From NCBI GenBank assembly GCA_049115935.1, contig JAGDZK010000020.1, forward strand, positions 35,327-99,326: 64,000 nt of DNA. The letters run 5' to 3'. The notes below the pieces were generated by a model, which had not been told where the DNA came from, searched no databases, and saw nothing but the letters and a program-made list of their open reading frames with translations. This document shows, piece after piece, positions 44,415 through 53,759 of the stretch. Position 1 is the stretch's first letter, and every line of letters begins with the position of its first letter. The position numbers and the translations under genes were made by a program. The DNA comes from Bermanella sp049115935 (GTDB taxonomy: Bacteria; Pseudomonadota; Gammaproteobacteria; Pseudomonadales; Oceanobacteraceae).

Positions 44415-45431
44415 ATGACCCAGTCCCAACATACTGGCAGCATCGTTGTGTGCGCCATGTATAAATTCGTTACCCTTGAAAACTTCGAGGCGATCCGCCC
44501 TAGCCTGTTAGAGGTTATGGAGAAACATCAAGTACGTGGCACCTTACTATTAGCCAACGAAGGCATTAACGGCACCGTAGCCGGCTCACGTGAAGCCATT
44601 GATGCGTTACTTGCATGGTTCAAGCACGATGAACGTCTTGCCGATATCGACTACAAAGAATCTTATACTGACATCTCACCTTTTCACCGCACCAAAGTGA
44701 AACTAAAAAAAGAAATCGTCACCATGGGTGTTGAAGGCATCGACCCAAAACAAGTAGTTGGCACCTATGTAGACCCTAAAGACTGGAACGACCTAATAAG
44801 CGACCCAGAAGTGGTATTAGTGGATACCCGTAACGACTACGAATACCAAGTGGGCACCTTTCGTAACGCCATTAACCCAAATACAGAAACGTTCCGTGAA
44901 TTCCCTCAATACGTAAAAGAAAACCTAGACCCAGCCAAACACAAAAAAGTCGCCATGTTTTGTACGGGTGGTATTCGCTGTGAAAAGTCCACTGCCTATA
45001 TGAAAGAGCAAGGCTTTGAAGAGGTTTATCACCTTAAAGGCGGTATTTTAAAATACTTAGAAGACGTGCCTGAAGATAACACCCTTTGGGACGGTGAATG
45101 TTTTGTATTTGATGAGCGCGTGACCGTTAACCATAAACTCGAAAAAGGTGAATACGATCAATGCCATGCGTGTCGCTTACCCATCACCGAAGATGAAAAA
45201 CTGGATGCACGCTACCAAAAAGGTGTCAGCTGCCCTCATTGCTACGACAAGTTAACCGACGAACAACGCAAGCGTTTTGCTGAGCGTGAAAAACAAGTTG
45301 AGCTAGCCAAACAGCGTGGCGAAGCGCATATTGGCTCAGATGTGCAAGATGCCATCGAAGCCCATCGCAAAGCCAAAGAACAAGAGCGTGAGCAACAACG
45401 TTTACGCAGCCAAGCTGGGCAAAAGAAGTAG
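44415..45431 (+). CDS. trhO: tRNA U34 hydroxylase TrhO (YceA), rhodanese-domain protein
   Basis: This 338-residue protein has an N-terminal acylphosphatase-like domain (LLLANEGINGTVAGS, about residues 46-60). A rhodanese domain follows (VLVDTRNDYEYQVGTF; active-site loop FCTGGIRCEKS with Cys about 188). A C-terminal Cys-rich region (CHACR, CPHCYD) may bind zinc. TrhO makes 5-hydroxyuridine at position 34 of some tRNAs. AGGAG five bases before the ATG and a good promoter upstream support the start. It is a monocistronic unit with a strong terminator. Confidence 0.95.
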   Translation: MTQSQHTGSIVVCAMYKFVTLENFEAIRPSLLEVMEKHQVRGTLLLANEGINGTVAGSREAIDALLAWFKHDERLADIDYKESYTDISPFHRTKVKLKKEIVTMGVEGIDPKQVVGTYVDPKDWNDLISDPEVVLVDTRNDYEYQVGTFRNAINPNTETFREFPQYVKENLDPAKHKKVAMFCTGGIRCEKSTAYMKEQGFEEVYHLKGGILKYLEDVPEDNTLWDGECFVFDERVTVNHKLEKGEYDQCHACRLPITEDEKLDARYQKGVSCPHCYDKLTDEQRKRFAEREKQVELAKQRGEAHIGSDVQDAIEAHRKAKEQEREQQRLRSQAGQKK

Positions 45432-45447
45432 CCCTAGCATAAAATAC

Positions 45448-45484
45448 AAAAAGCCGTTAACACCTAGATGTTAACGGCTTTTTT
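45448..45484. terminator. Bidirectional intrinsic terminator (trhO / tpx)
   Basis: AAAAAGCCGTTAAC-ACCTAGAT-GTTAACGGCTTTTTT: 11-bp stem with A and T tracts between two convergent genes. Confidence 0.92.
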
Positions 45485-45513
45485 GTTTCATAACTGATAA
45501 AACAGCTGAACGA

Positions 45514-46008
45514 TTAAAGTACTGCTAAAGCCGCATCATAATTAGGCTCATCAACGGTTTCAGCTACTTGCTCACTATGTAATACCTTCCCGGATTCATC
45601 AATCACAACAACCGAGCGAGATAACAGCTTAGCTAGCGGGCCAGATACAAATTCAACCCCATAATCCAAGCCAAAACTTGAGCGAAAACTTGAGGCAACT
45701 TTTACATTTTCAATGCCTTCTGCCCCACAAAAACGGCTAAGTGCAAACGGTAAGTCAGCGGAAACACACACCACAACCGTATTATCTAAAGCCGCCGCTT
45801 TTTCATTAAATTTACGCACAGACGTTGCACAGGTTGCTGTATCTACCGAAGGGAAAATATTAAGAATAACGCGCTTACCTGCTAGATCCGCCAGCGTTAA
45901 ATCAGAAAGATCCCCAAGCACCAAATTAAAAGCAGGTGTTTGAGAGCCCGCTTTTGGTAACTCACCTTGTGTATCAAACGCATTGCCTTGAAGTGTAACC
46001 GTTGCCAT
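45514..46008 (-). CDS. tpx: Thiol peroxidase Tpx
   Basis: This 164-residue atypical 2-Cys peroxiredoxin has the peroxidatic Cys in PSVDTATCATSVRKFN (about residue 60). The resolving Cys is in SRFCGAEGI (about residue 94). It reduces hydrogen peroxide and alkyl hydroperoxides with thioredoxin, protecting the periplasm/cytoplasm boundary from peroxide stress. AGGAAT at about 5 bases supports the ATG. It is convergent with trhO. Confidence 0.95.
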   Translation of the reverse strand: MATVTLQGNAFDTQGELPKAGSQTPAFNLVLGDLSDLTLADLAGKRVILNIFPSVDTATCATSVRKFNEKAAALDNTVVVCVSADLPFALSRFCGAEGIENVKVASSFRSSFGLDYGVEFVSGPLAKLLSRSVVVIDESGKVLHSEQVAETVDEPNYDAALAVL

Positions 46009-46149
46009 GATGATTCCTTACCTTAATGATTGAATGTTTTTATCGCCAATCAAAGACTAGCTTGCTTCATGAGCATACGAAAGCAATACTTTAGCGGATC
46101 AATAGAACACTCTATTTAAGACGATTAATAACACCCAACGGGCCTAGCA

Positions 46150-46572
46150 ATGAATTTTGATGAATGCAGCGAATACCTTGCCAATAAACCCGAGGCTACA
46201 CTCAGCTTCCCGTTTGATCCAGATGTATACGTCTACAAAGTATGCAATAAAATGTTTGCACTGATTAGCCCGACCGGCATGACAAGCCCTAGTAACCCAA
46301 ATAAGGTGTCGCAAATGAATTTAAAATGCGACCCCTTCCATGCTCAAGAGCTAAGAGATGTATTCCCTGCCGTTATTGCGGGCTATCACATGAACAAAAA
46401 ACACTGGAATACCCTAATACTTGACGGCAGCCTACCCGCCAGTGAAATCATCAGGCTCATGGATCACAGCTATGCACTGATCACCCACAAACTAACACGG
46501 GCACACAAGACACCACTTGAGCTCAAATACGGCCAAGAGACACTCTATAAAGGTTTAAAGCCTTTTGACTAA
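46150..46572 (+). CDS. MmcQ/YjbR family protein
   Basis: This 140-residue protein has FPFDPDVYVYKVCNKMFALIS and a C-terminal LMDHSYALITHKL (a DHSYxLV-type motif), the hallmarks of the MmcQ/YjbR family with a CyaY-like fold. Some members bind DNA; most have no known role. The gene stands between divergent tpx and the DUF2058 gene, 70 bases upstream of the latter. Confidence 0.88.
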   Translation: MNFDECSEYLANKPEATLSFPFDPDVYVYKVCNKMFALISPTGMTSPSNPNKVSQMNLKCDPFHAQELRDVFPAVIAGYHMNKKHWNTLILDGSLPASEIIRLMDHSYALITHKLTRAHKTPLELKYGQETLYKGLKPFD

Positions 46573-46642
46573 CCAGTACTAGGCAACCTAGCCTTAGACC
46601 ACTAAAATAGGCCCATATTTCATCTATATTAGTGAGTTAGTC

Positions 46643-47179
46643 ATGGCATCGTTACAAGAGCAGCTATTAAAAGCAGGCCTCACCAACAAGAAAAAAATGC
46701 AACAAGCCGAACGCGCAAAGAAAAAAGTCGCCAAACAGGTGCGCAAAGGCGAAAACGTGGTTGACGAAGCCAAACAACAAGCTGAAAAAGCACGTCTTGA
46801 AAAACTCGCAAAAGATAAAAAACTCAATGAAGACCGCAAAGCACAAGAGCAAACTAAAGCACTAGCCGCGCAGATTAAACAACTCATTGAAAACCATGCC
46901 ATCAGCCGTGACGGCGCCGAACTGGATTATAACTTCCAAGACGGCACCAAGATCAAACGCATCCAAGTCACCGATTTACTGCAGCACCAACTAAGCCGTG
47001 GCATGCTGGCCATTGCCAAATTAGAGCAAAGCTACTTTGTGCTTCCAGTCGTTGTGGCCGACAAAATTCGTGAACGCAATGAAAGCTTTATTGTGTATCA
47101 AGCCGATACCAGTAAACAAGAAGTGGCCGAAGATGACCCGTATGCCGACTATCAAATCCCAGATGACTTAATGTGGTAA
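46643..47179 (+). CDS. DUF2058 family protein (YaiL-like)
   Basis: This 178-residue protein has an N-terminal coiled coil very rich in Lys, Gln and Ala (about residues 1-85), starting SLQEQLLKAGLTNKKK. A compact C-terminal domain ends DDPYADYQIPDDLMW. This is the DUF2058/YaiL family, small nucleoprotein-like factors of unknown function. Single gene with a terminator just after it. Confidence 0.9.
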   Translation: MASLQEQLLKAGLTNKKKMQQAERAKKKVAKQVRKGENVVDEAKQQAEKARLEKLAKDKKLNEDRKAQEQTKALAAQIKQLIENHAISRDGAELDYNFQDGTKIKRIQVTDLLQHQLSRGMLAIAKLEQSYFVLPVVVADKIRERNESFIVYQADTSKQEVAEDDPYADYQIPDDLMW

Positions 47180-47207
47180 ACCCCCACATCAAACTCTAAT
47201 TAAAACT

Positions 47208-47238
47208 AAAGGCTTAATCAGCAATGATTAAGCCTTTT
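47208..47238 (+). terminator. Intrinsic terminator after the DUF2058 gene
   Basis: AAAGGCTTAATCA-GCAA-TGATTAAGCCTTTT: a perfect 13-bp stem followed by T-rich sequence. The rest of 47180-47405 is AT-rich with no clear feature. Confidence 0.88.
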
Positions 47239-47405
47239 ATTTTGCCAAAAACACACTATATTTAAATGAACTAATGAATATAAAAAAACTCAAACAAAGT
47301 TATAAATAAACTCAATTGAGTCAGTTAACCAATTCTAAACATACCCTTATTATCATTGGTTAACGCTCCTCTCATTACAAATTACTTACGAGGTAACGGA
47401 CTATT

Positions 47406-47780
47406 ATGAGTGATTTAACTGACATCAAAAAAGCACGCGAACATTGGTATAAAGCTTATTTCCAAGGGGATACCGATGTACTTAAACGCATCGAAGCGGC
47501 TGATTTCTATGTAAAAAGCCCAAAAGGCAAAGAAGAACGCATCACCCGCTACGACACCATTAAACAAGCAATGGATAACAATAAGTGGTTTAAAACCGAC
47601 ATAGTACTTGAAGAAAATGCTTTAGAGTTTTTATTAAACGACCGTAAAGCCAAGGTATCTGGCCATGGGCGCACCCTAGCTAATGGCACAGCGCTACATG
47701 AAATCGACTTTGAGGAAAATTGGGTAAAATCCAAACAAGGTTGGCAAGTTCAGGCTTTGCATTTAAATAAAGTAAGTTAG
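47406..47780 (+). CDS. NTF2-like (SnoaL/DUF4440-type) small protein
   Basis: This 124-residue protein has the cone-shaped NTF2-fold pattern: an N-terminal helix with HWYKAYFQGDTDVLKRI, then ADFYVKSPKG, and beta strands with GHGRTL and ENWVKSKQGWQVQALHL at the end. The fold binds small molecules or acts in dimer assembly; function cannot be assigned. The gene precedes a DUF1428 and a small lipoprotein gene, all rightward. Confidence 0.78.
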   Translation: MSDLTDIKKAREHWYKAYFQGDTDVLKRIEAADFYVKSPKGKEERITRYDTIKQAMDNNKWFKTDIVLEENALEFLLNDRKAKVSGHGRTLANGTALHEIDFEENWVKSKQGWQVQALHLNKVS

Positions 47781-47860
47781 CCCAAAATACTCTAAACAGT
47801 TCATGGTGCTCACGCTTTTATTCACTATATTAATAGATTATGAAAGTGGAGATGCGCACC

Positions 47861-48214
47861 ATGAGTTACATAGATGGTTTTTTAGCGGCCGTACCAACGG
47901 CTAACAAACAAGCTTATTTAGACATGGCAAAACGCTGTGTTCCGGTATTTAAAAAACACGGCATGATCAGCATGACAGAATGCTGGGGGGACGATGTACC
48001 TGAGGGCAAAGTGACATCTATGCCCATGGCAGTTCAATGCAAAGCCGATGAAACCGTCGTATTTAGCTGGATGGTCTGGCCAGACAAGGCCACCAGAGAT
48101 AAAGGCATGCAGGCGGCCATGGAAGACCCAGTGATGGACATGGAAAACAATGACATGCCCTTTGATGGAAAACGCATGATTTTTGGTGGTTTCCATGTAT
48201 TACTTGAAAGCTAG
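47861..48214 (+). CDS. DUF1428 family protein (YbaA-like)
   Basis: This 117-residue ferredoxin-like dimeric alpha/beta protein starts MSYIDGFLAAVP, as family members do, and contains GMISMTECWGDDVPEGKVTS and DGKRMIFGGFHVLLE. I start it at 47861 because the family begins there and GGAG is about 9 bases upstream; an in-frame ATG at 47840 exists. Function unknown; it resembles antibiotic-biosynthesis-monooxygenase folds. Confidence 0.88.
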   Translation: MSYIDGFLAAVPTANKQAYLDMAKRCVPVFKKHGMISMTECWGDDVPEGKVTSMPMAVQCKADETVVFSWMVWPDKATRDKGMQAAMEDPVMDMENNDMPFDGKRMIFGGFHVLLES

Positions 48215-48253
48215 AACAACACGTTATCGTTGACCACCACAAATAGGTAAACC

Positions 48254-48415
48254 ATGAAAACACTATCCACCACAATCAGTTTATTAGCCTTGCTCGCACT
48301 AGGTGCATGCGAAAGTATGCCTGAAAAAGCGAAAAATGATGGCCAAGCAGCCGCTGAACGGGCCAAGCAAAATGCAGAAAAAGCGTACGACGACATGAAA
48401 GAAGACATGAAATAG
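48254..48415 (+). CDS. Small lipoprotein (53 residues)
   Basis: The precursor has a hydrophobic signal and lipobox ALGAC (Cys 19). The mature part is about 35 residues of alternating Ala, Lys, Glu and Gln (PEKAKNDGQAAAERAKQNAE), which should form one charged amphipathic helix. It resembles entericidin-type or Lpp-like helical small lipoproteins, but I cannot name a family. It lies 39 bases after the DUF1428 gene with a strong terminator following. Confidence 0.72.
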   Translation: MKTLSTTISLLALLALGACESMPEKAKNDGQAAAERAKQNAEKAYDDMKEDMK

Positions 48416-48430
48416 TCCACCTTAAAAATA

Positions 48431-48468
48431 AAAAACGGCTTAAGAATCACTTCTTAAGCCGTTTTTTT
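48431..48468. terminator. Bidirectional intrinsic terminator (lipoprotein / ybiT)
   Basis: AAAAACGGCTTAAGAA-TCAC-TTCTTAAGCCGTTTTTTT: 16-bp stem, A and T tracts on both sides, between convergent genes. Confidence 0.93.
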
Positions 48469-48488
48469 ATGTCTTAGGTTTGTGCCAA

Positions 48489-50084
48489 TTAAGCATCTAA
48501 ACCTTGAGACTTCAGGTAATCGTCATAAGTACCGTGGAAATCAACAATACCATTATCCGTGATTTCGATAATACGCGTCGCGATCGAGCTTACAAATTGA
48601 CGGTCATGGGAGACAAACATCAAAGTACCTTCATAGTTCTCAAGCGCTAAGTTAAGGGCTTCGATGGATTCCATATCCATGTGGTTAGTTGGCTCATCCA
48701 ATAATAAGATATTTGGAAATTGCATCATCAACTTACCAAACAGCATACGACCTTGCTCACCACCTGAAATCACTTTAACTGACTTCTTAATGTCACTAGC
48801 ACTGAAGAGCATACGGCCAAGTTGACCACGAACCACTTGTTCGTCATCCCCTTCGTTTTTCCACTGATCCATCCAGTCATAAAGATTTAAGTCTTGCTCA
48901 AAGTCGCTGGCGTGGTTCTGAGCATAGTAACCAATATTGGCATTCTCAGACCACTTAATCGTACCGGCTTTTTGTTCCATCTGACCTGCTAAGGTGTGTA
49001 AAAGCGTTGTTTTACCGATACCGTTTTGGCCGATGATGGCAATGCGCTCACCCACTTCAACCATCAAGTTCACTTTATCGAACAAGGTATTGTCGTCGTA
49101 GCCTTGTTTTAAGTCTTCAACCACTAACGCATTACGGAATAATTTTTTCTCTTGCTCAAAGCGAATGAACGGGCTTTGACGACTAGATGCTTTTACTTCA
49201 TCTAACTTAATTTTATCAATTTGTTTTGCACGGCTTGTGGCTTGTTTTGCTTTTGATGCGTTAGCCGAGAAACGGCTCACGAAGGTTTTAAGCTCGGCGA
49301 TTTGTGCTTGTTTCTTCGCATTATTTGCCAGCATACGCTCACGGGACTGAGTGGCTGCTGTCATGTACTCATCGTAGTTACCAGGATAAACGCGCAACTC
49401 GCCGTAATCCAAGTCAGCCATGTGGGTACAAATACTGTTTAAGAAGTGACGGTCATGGGAGATGATGATCATGGTGCAGTTACGATCATTCAACACACCT
49501 TCTAACCAGCGAATGGCGTTAATGTCCAAGTTGTTGGTTGGTTCGTCTAAAAGTAGGATATCTGGGTCAGCAAACAACACTTGCGCCAATAGCACACGAA
49601 GCTTCCAACCTGGGGCAACTGCGCTCATTAAGCCGTAATGCTGCTCAATAGGGATATCAAGACCCAGTAGCAGTTCACCGGCACGGGCTTCAGCTGAATA
49701 GCCGTCCATTTCAGCAAATTCAGTTTCAAGGTCAGCAACACGCATGCCGTCTTCTTCGGTCATGTCTGGGTTTGCATAGATAGCATCACGCTCGCTTTTT
49801 ACTTTCCACAGCTCAGCGTGGCCCATTAATACCGTATCAATGACGGAATATTGCTCGTAAGCGAACTGATCCTGATTCAGCTTGGCCATGCGTTCGTTAG
49901 GATCAATACTTACGTTACCTGCGGTTGGCTCAAGCTCGCCACCTAAGATCTTCATGAAGGTCGACTTACCACAGCCGTTTGCGCCAATTAGACCATAGCG
50001 GTTGCCTTCACCGAATTTTACTGAAATATCTTCAAAAAGGGGTTTATCCCCGAACTGCATGGTGATGTTAGCCGTAGAAATCAA
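48489..50084 (-). CDS. ybiT: ABC-F translation factor YbiT
   Basis: This 531-residue protein has two ATP-binding cassettes without membrane segments. The first has Walker A GANGCGKST (about residues 34-42), a degenerate signature VAPGWKLRVLLAQ, and LLLDEPTNNLD (about 178-188). The second has GQNGIGKTT (about 353-361), SGGEQGRML and LLLDEPTNHMD. The linker between them is charged. It is very close to E. coli YbiT in order and length. ABC-F proteins act at the ribosomal E site. It starts with TTG, where the E. coli protein also begins, with AGG about 9-10 bases upstream. Confidence 0.94.
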   Translation of the reverse strand: MISTANITMQFGDKPLFEDISVKFGEGNRYGLIGANGCGKSTFMKILGGELEPTAGNVSIDPNERMAKLNQDQFAYEQYSVIDTVLMGHAELWKVKSERDAIYANPDMTEEDGMRVADLETEFAEMDGYSAEARAGELLLGLDIPIEQHYGLMSAVAPGWKLRVLLAQVLFADPDILLLDEPTNNLDINAIRWLEGVLNDRNCTMIIISHDRHFLNSICTHMADLDYGELRVYPGNYDEYMTAATQSRERMLANNAKKQAQIAELKTFVSRFSANASKAKQATSRAKQIDKIKLDEVKASSRQSPFIRFEQEKKLFRNALVVEDLKQGYDDNTLFDKVNLMVEVGERIAIIGQNGIGKTTLLHTLAGQMEQKAGTIKWSENANIGYYAQNHASDFEQDLNLYDWMDQWKNEGDDEQVVRGQLGRMLFSASDIKKSVKVISGGEQGRMLFGKLMMQFPNILLLDEPTNHMDMESIEALNLALENYEGTLMFVSHDRQFVSSIATRIIEITDNGIVDFHGTYDDYLKSQGLDA

Positions 50085-50316
50085 GTTGGATACCTAAGAT
50101 ATGAGTATTAAACAAATGGCCGCGAAGGGTACCCTTTGTTGGCTATTTGATCAAATGGTAATGCCCTTTTTAGCCCCTAAAACCCTAGATTTCACCGCAA
50201 ATTGTCCGACCAAAAACACACAGCTCAGCCAGTCCTTGAATATCATCACAAGACGTATTAAGTTTGGGCAAGGCAAAGCCGAATAATAAGATACATCCAC
50301 AGCTATTGGATTAACC

Positions 50317-50601
50317 ATGATCAAAGTAATCATTGAGCGAAATATCGCCGAAGGCCTAGAGTTAAACTATTCAGATGCCATCCGCACTACATTAAAAGCG
50401 GTACTTGAGGCGCCAGGTTATATTTCGAGCCAGTCTCTCACCGATATTCACCGCCCAAACCATCGCCTAATCGTCATCAACTGGACATCAGTCCAAGCTT
50501 GGGAGAAATGGCAATCATCCGATGAGCGCAAAGCTGCATTGGCGAACATTACGCCAATTTTAGAGGCTGACGAGAAAATCACCGTGGCTGAAATCAGATA
50601 A
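50317..50601 (+). CDS. Antibiotic-biosynthesis-monooxygenase (ABM) domain protein
   Basis: This 94-residue ferredoxin-like protein has VIIERNIAEGLE, APGYISSQSLTDIHRPNHRLIVINW and WEKWQSSDERKA, the ABM-fold pattern. Such proteins are dimers with varied oxygenase or unknown roles. GGA lies 8 bases before the ATG. The 232-base gap before it shows a doubtful ORF that I do not believe. Confidence 0.85.
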   Translation: MIKVIIERNIAEGLELNYSDAIRTTLKAVLEAPGYISSQSLTDIHRPNHRLIVINWTSVQAWEKWQSSDERKAALANITPILEADEKITVAEIR

Positions 50602-50612
50602 AATCCCTGAAA

Positions 50613-50645
50613 ATAACCTGCTTTCTAGCAGGTTATGCTTTTTAG
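50613..50645 (+). terminator. Intrinsic terminator after the ABM gene
   Basis: ATAACCTGCT-TTCT-AGCAGGTTAT followed by GCTTTTTAG: a perfect 10-bp stem and T tract. Confidence 0.85.
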
Positions 50646-50722
50646 CGTAAGCGGCTTGTGGTGTCTCTAATAACCCCTTATATTGCCCCCACTATTTTTA
50701 TTGATGCTAGGTTTTATCTTGC

Positions 50723-51760
50723 ATGCATGCTTTATCTGAACCCACGGTTGGGTTAGCCTCAGCCCAAGCGATCATTGACTTTTTCCTACAATTCAACATG
50801 GACACCCATGCCTTAGCAAAAGAGCTTGGCATTGAAGAAGCCCTGCTATCTGAAGCAGACCAACGCCTACCTTTAAGCATTTATCACGCTATTTGGGAGC
50901 TAGCACTAACAAAAAGTCAGTGCCCTGAATTAGGTTTAAGCATTGCACAGAATGAAGGCATCGAAGATTTAGGCCTCGTAGCCCACGTGGTGTACAACAG
51001 CGCCACACTCAAAGAAGGTTTAGAGCATTACATTCGCTTATTTAGTGTTGTGAATGAAGCCATCGAGCTCGAATTTGAGATCATCAATAAACGCTGCCAC
51101 CTGCGTTATATTTATAAATCCCCTGGATTCTATAACATCCCAGATATTGAGCGCACCCTCGCCATTGTGGTACTGCGCACCATCAAAGCCGTCGGATTAG
51201 AAAGTCGTTTTTACGAAGTGAATTTTCAACACAGTAAACCTGAGTACGCCCACAAATTTGAAGATGTATTCCCATGCAAAGTAAACTTTGACCAAGCGCA
51301 ATGTGAAGTGGTGTTTGACAGTAAAATGCTCAACATGAAACCGAAACGTCGCAACCCGCATATGCGCGTTGCCACGCTTAATTATGCTAACCAAATATTA
51401 TCTCGGTTATTCAAACGCAGTATCACCAGCAAAGTAAAACGAATCATCGAAAAACACTTAAGTGACGGCTCTTTTGATGCCGAACAAACGGCCAAGTTGC
51501 TCAATATGAGCCGCCAAACCCTTTACAGAAAATTAAAAAATGATGACTCGTCATACAGCGACTTAGTGGATGAGGTCAAACAAAACAAAGCGTTTTACCT
51601 GCTCAAACAAACACAATTACCACTCACAGTCATCGCTTACGATCTTGGGTTTTCTGAACTAAGCGCCTTTACTCGTGCCTTTAAACGCTGGACGGCACAA
51701 ACCCCTGCGGAGTATCGTAAACAAGCCGTTGGAAAACAACCTCCTAATAAACAAAGTTAA
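50723..51760 (+). CDS. AraC-family regulator with N-terminal arabinose-binding-like domain (OruR/ArgR-type)
   Basis: This 345-residue protein has an N-terminal sensor domain (about residues 20-210) containing ECPELGLSIA-like and HVVYNSATLKEGLEHYIRLFSVVNEA segments typical of the OruR/ArgR/PobR group. Two C-terminal helix-turn-helix motifs follow (FDAEQTAKLLNMSRQTLYRKLK and PLTVIAYDLGFSELSAFTRAFKRWTAQTPAEYR in outline, about residues 255-335). It binds DNA as an activator; the effector and targets are unknown. No gene beside it is an obvious target. Confidence 0.88.
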   Translation: MHALSEPTVGLASAQAIIDFFLQFNMDTHALAKELGIEEALLSEADQRLPLSIYHAIWELALTKSQCPELGLSIAQNEGIEDLGLVAHVVYNSATLKEGLEHYIRLFSVVNEAIELEFEIINKRCHLRYIYKSPGFYNIPDIERTLAIVVLRTIKAVGLESRFYEVNFQHSKPEYAHKFEDVFPCKVNFDQAQCEVVFDSKMLNMKPKRRNPHMRVATLNYANQILSRLFKRSITSKVKRIIEKHLSDGSFDAEQTAKLLNMSRQTLYRKLKNDDSSYSDLVDEVKQNKAFYLLKQTQLPLTVIAYDLGFSELSAFTRAFKRWTAQTPAEYRKQAVGKQPPNKQS

Positions 51761-51800
51761 TAGTAATGAACCATCACTGCTTTATTTAACGCTCGTGAAC

Positions 51801-52361
51801 TCAATTAGGTTTCTCTTCACGGCCTAGCATATCCATGAATTTCTCAAATCGCCTTTCTCTGGTTTCTGGCTTTTTTGCACTTAATAAACCATAAGCAATA
51901 ATATATCGGCTTGATTTAGTTAGGGTTTCAAAAAATTGCTTCGCTTTAGGGGTTTTATCCAGTGCTACTAAAAAGTCATCCGGCACTTCTATTTCACTAA
52001 CAACATAAGCACTCTCCCAGCGACCATCTGCTTTAGCTGCACGAACATGGATCATCCCTGGCTCCATCATTCGCCCTTCGGTTATCAGGCGCGCCACATG
52101 TTCTGTATTTCTTTTTGACCAGCTGCTATTGGCTTTTCTAGGTGTAATCCGCTGAAGATACGCCTGTTCATCCAGTGATTTTTTAATACCATCAATCCAA
52201 CCCCAACAAAGAGATTCGATTACAACATCATTCCAAGACACACTGGAAATCCCCGTGTGTTTTTTATATATCTTAATCCACAATTCGGTTTCAGTTGCAT
52301 GATGTGATTCAAGCCACTGATAAAGGTCAGCTGGTGTTGCAAAGGTTAGAGGTTTCAACAA
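51801..52361 (-). CDS. YdeI/OmpD-associated (OmdA) family protein
   Basis: This 186-residue protein shows the OmdA-type pattern WLESHHATETELWIKIYKK, SLCWGWIDGIKKSLDE, RITPRKANSSWSKRN and the C-terminal SRRYI-like helix with RERRFEKFMDML. Family members are linked to peptide-antibiotic and bacteriocin resistance or outer-membrane protein levels, but a molecular role is unproven. The start is TTG, supported by AGGA 6 bases upstream. It lies convergent with the first AraC gene. Confidence 0.82.
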   Translation of the reverse strand: MLKPLTFATPADLYQWLESHHATETELWIKIYKKHTGISSVSWNDVVIESLCWGWIDGIKKSLDEQAYLQRITPRKANSSWSKRNTEHVARLITEGRMMEPGMIHVRAAKADGRWESAYVVSEIEVPDDFLVALDKTPKAKQFFETLTKSSRYIIAYGLLSAKKPETRERRFEKFMDMLGREEKPN

Positions 52362-52595
52362 ATTTATTCCTTGGCTTTTCTTTAAAACTCTCTAATTAAG
52401 AGGCTAGTGCAGTTGGCGGTACTACCTTGATGGACCATTATATATTTCATCGATGATTAAAATCATTCAAGATCGATTAATAGGTAGCTTCATCAAACAC
52501 TTTATATGTTTATTGTGAGCATACTAACTTTAATTAAAACTCTAACCTCACTTATATCTAATCCTAAATAAACAACCTGTTCTTTAAAGATACAA

Positions 52596-53603
52596 CTAAA
52601 CCCTCCCCCTTAAGGCACTAGGCGTGTCATTAAACCAGCGATGGCAAGCACGATAAAACGTCGATGATTCTGCAAACCCCAATTCCATGGCCACTTCTTT
52701 TAAACTTTTATGGGTATTAAAAATTAATTTTTGTGCTTTTTGTTTGCGCTGCTCATCAAGAATTTCGAGAAAACTGGTCTCTTCTTCTTGTAAACGCCTT
52801 TGCAAAGTACGCGTACTGACATTGAGTTTGTCGGCCACCTGCTCACGTGATAATTGAAAATGTGCACTTGCCACAATGCAGTGAATGACTTTTGCTCGCC
52901 AGCTAGTATTACCATGTGCTGCAAGCATTTGATCAGCATGGGCTTTATGTAGTGCATGCAAGCCAGCATCACTTTCGCGCAACGTACGTTTTAGAATTAC
53001 TTTTGGAAACTGTATGGCCGTTTGGGTTTGCTTGAATTTAGGAATAATCGAAAACACTGTCTGATAAAAACCTAAATCCGGTGCGGGCGCATGGGGGAAT
53101 GTGACCTGTAAAGGCTGAACACTCTCATCACCTAACAACCAACGGCTAAACGCCAGTAGCAACGCAATAATCGATTCGTGTTGATGGCGACTAAAGGGCT
53201 TGTTATCTGGTTTAGGCGAAAAATGAATCCATACATTCTCCCCTTCAAATGACATGCCCAGTTCGGCACCTTCGCTGATGAGTGGCATATAAGCCATGAA
53301 ATTTTCATAGGCTTGCATCAGGTTTTCACTGGTCATGGCCAAATAGCCAACTGCATGAAAATACGCTGGACGCACCCGCTGGCCCATCATTAATCCAAAG
53401 AAATCATGGCCGCTTTTCTCTTCCGCTTTGGCCCAAATATCTTGGGTCTGATCCAAGCTTAGGTAAGCAGGCTCATTCGCGTCTAAATCTAGGTGCAATT
53501 CAAGTTCTTGTAAGATGACGCTTGGCTCAACCCCTAATGATTGAGCCGCCGCCAAAATAGCTTTAACCCAATGTATGGATACTCGCTTATGGTCTGCATT
53601 CAT
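52596..53603 (-). CDS. AraC-family regulator with N-terminal sensor domain
   Basis: This 335-residue protein has the same layout as the AraC gene at 50723: a 200-residue sensor domain (DLDANEPAYLSLDQTQDIW, GHDFFGLMMGQRVRP, HAVGYLAMTSENLMQAYENF) and a C-terminal AraC DNA-binding domain (LSREQVADKLNVSTRTLQRRLQEEETSF, ELGFAESSTFYRACHRWFNDTPSALR). The gap 52362-52595 on its 3' side holds no gene I can see. The divergent Mpo1-like gene is a possible target. Confidence 0.88.
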   Translation of the reverse strand: MNADHKRVSIHWVKAILAAAQSLGVEPSVILQELELHLDLDANEPAYLSLDQTQDIWAKAEEKSGHDFFGLMMGQRVRPAYFHAVGYLAMTSENLMQAYENFMAYMPLISEGAELGMSFEGENVWIHFSPKPDNKPFSRHQHESIIALLLAFSRWLLGDESVQPLQVTFPHAPAPDLGFYQTVFSIIPKFKQTQTAIQFPKVILKRTLRESDAGLHALHKAHADQMLAAHGNTSWRAKVIHCIVASAHFQLSREQVADKLNVSTRTLQRRLQEEETSFLEILDEQRKQKAQKLIFNTHKSLKEVAMELGFAESSTFYRACHRWFNDTPSALRGRV

Positions 53604-53759
53604 GTTCTATCAAGCTTTGTTATCATTATTTTTGGCAATTAAGGCCTAATTGGCCTGCAAGGTCAATGAACAAGGCCCATAATAGCAGTGCTTATTTGTT
53701 TAGATTTGTTACTGTTAAACCCTGCCAACATCATAATAATAGGCATATAGGAGGCCCTT

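Noticed and set aside
50101..50286. 61-residue ORF between ybiT and the ABM gene
   Set aside because: It has no ribosome site, no recognisable domain or signal, and an amino-acid composition that looks like translated intergenic DNA.
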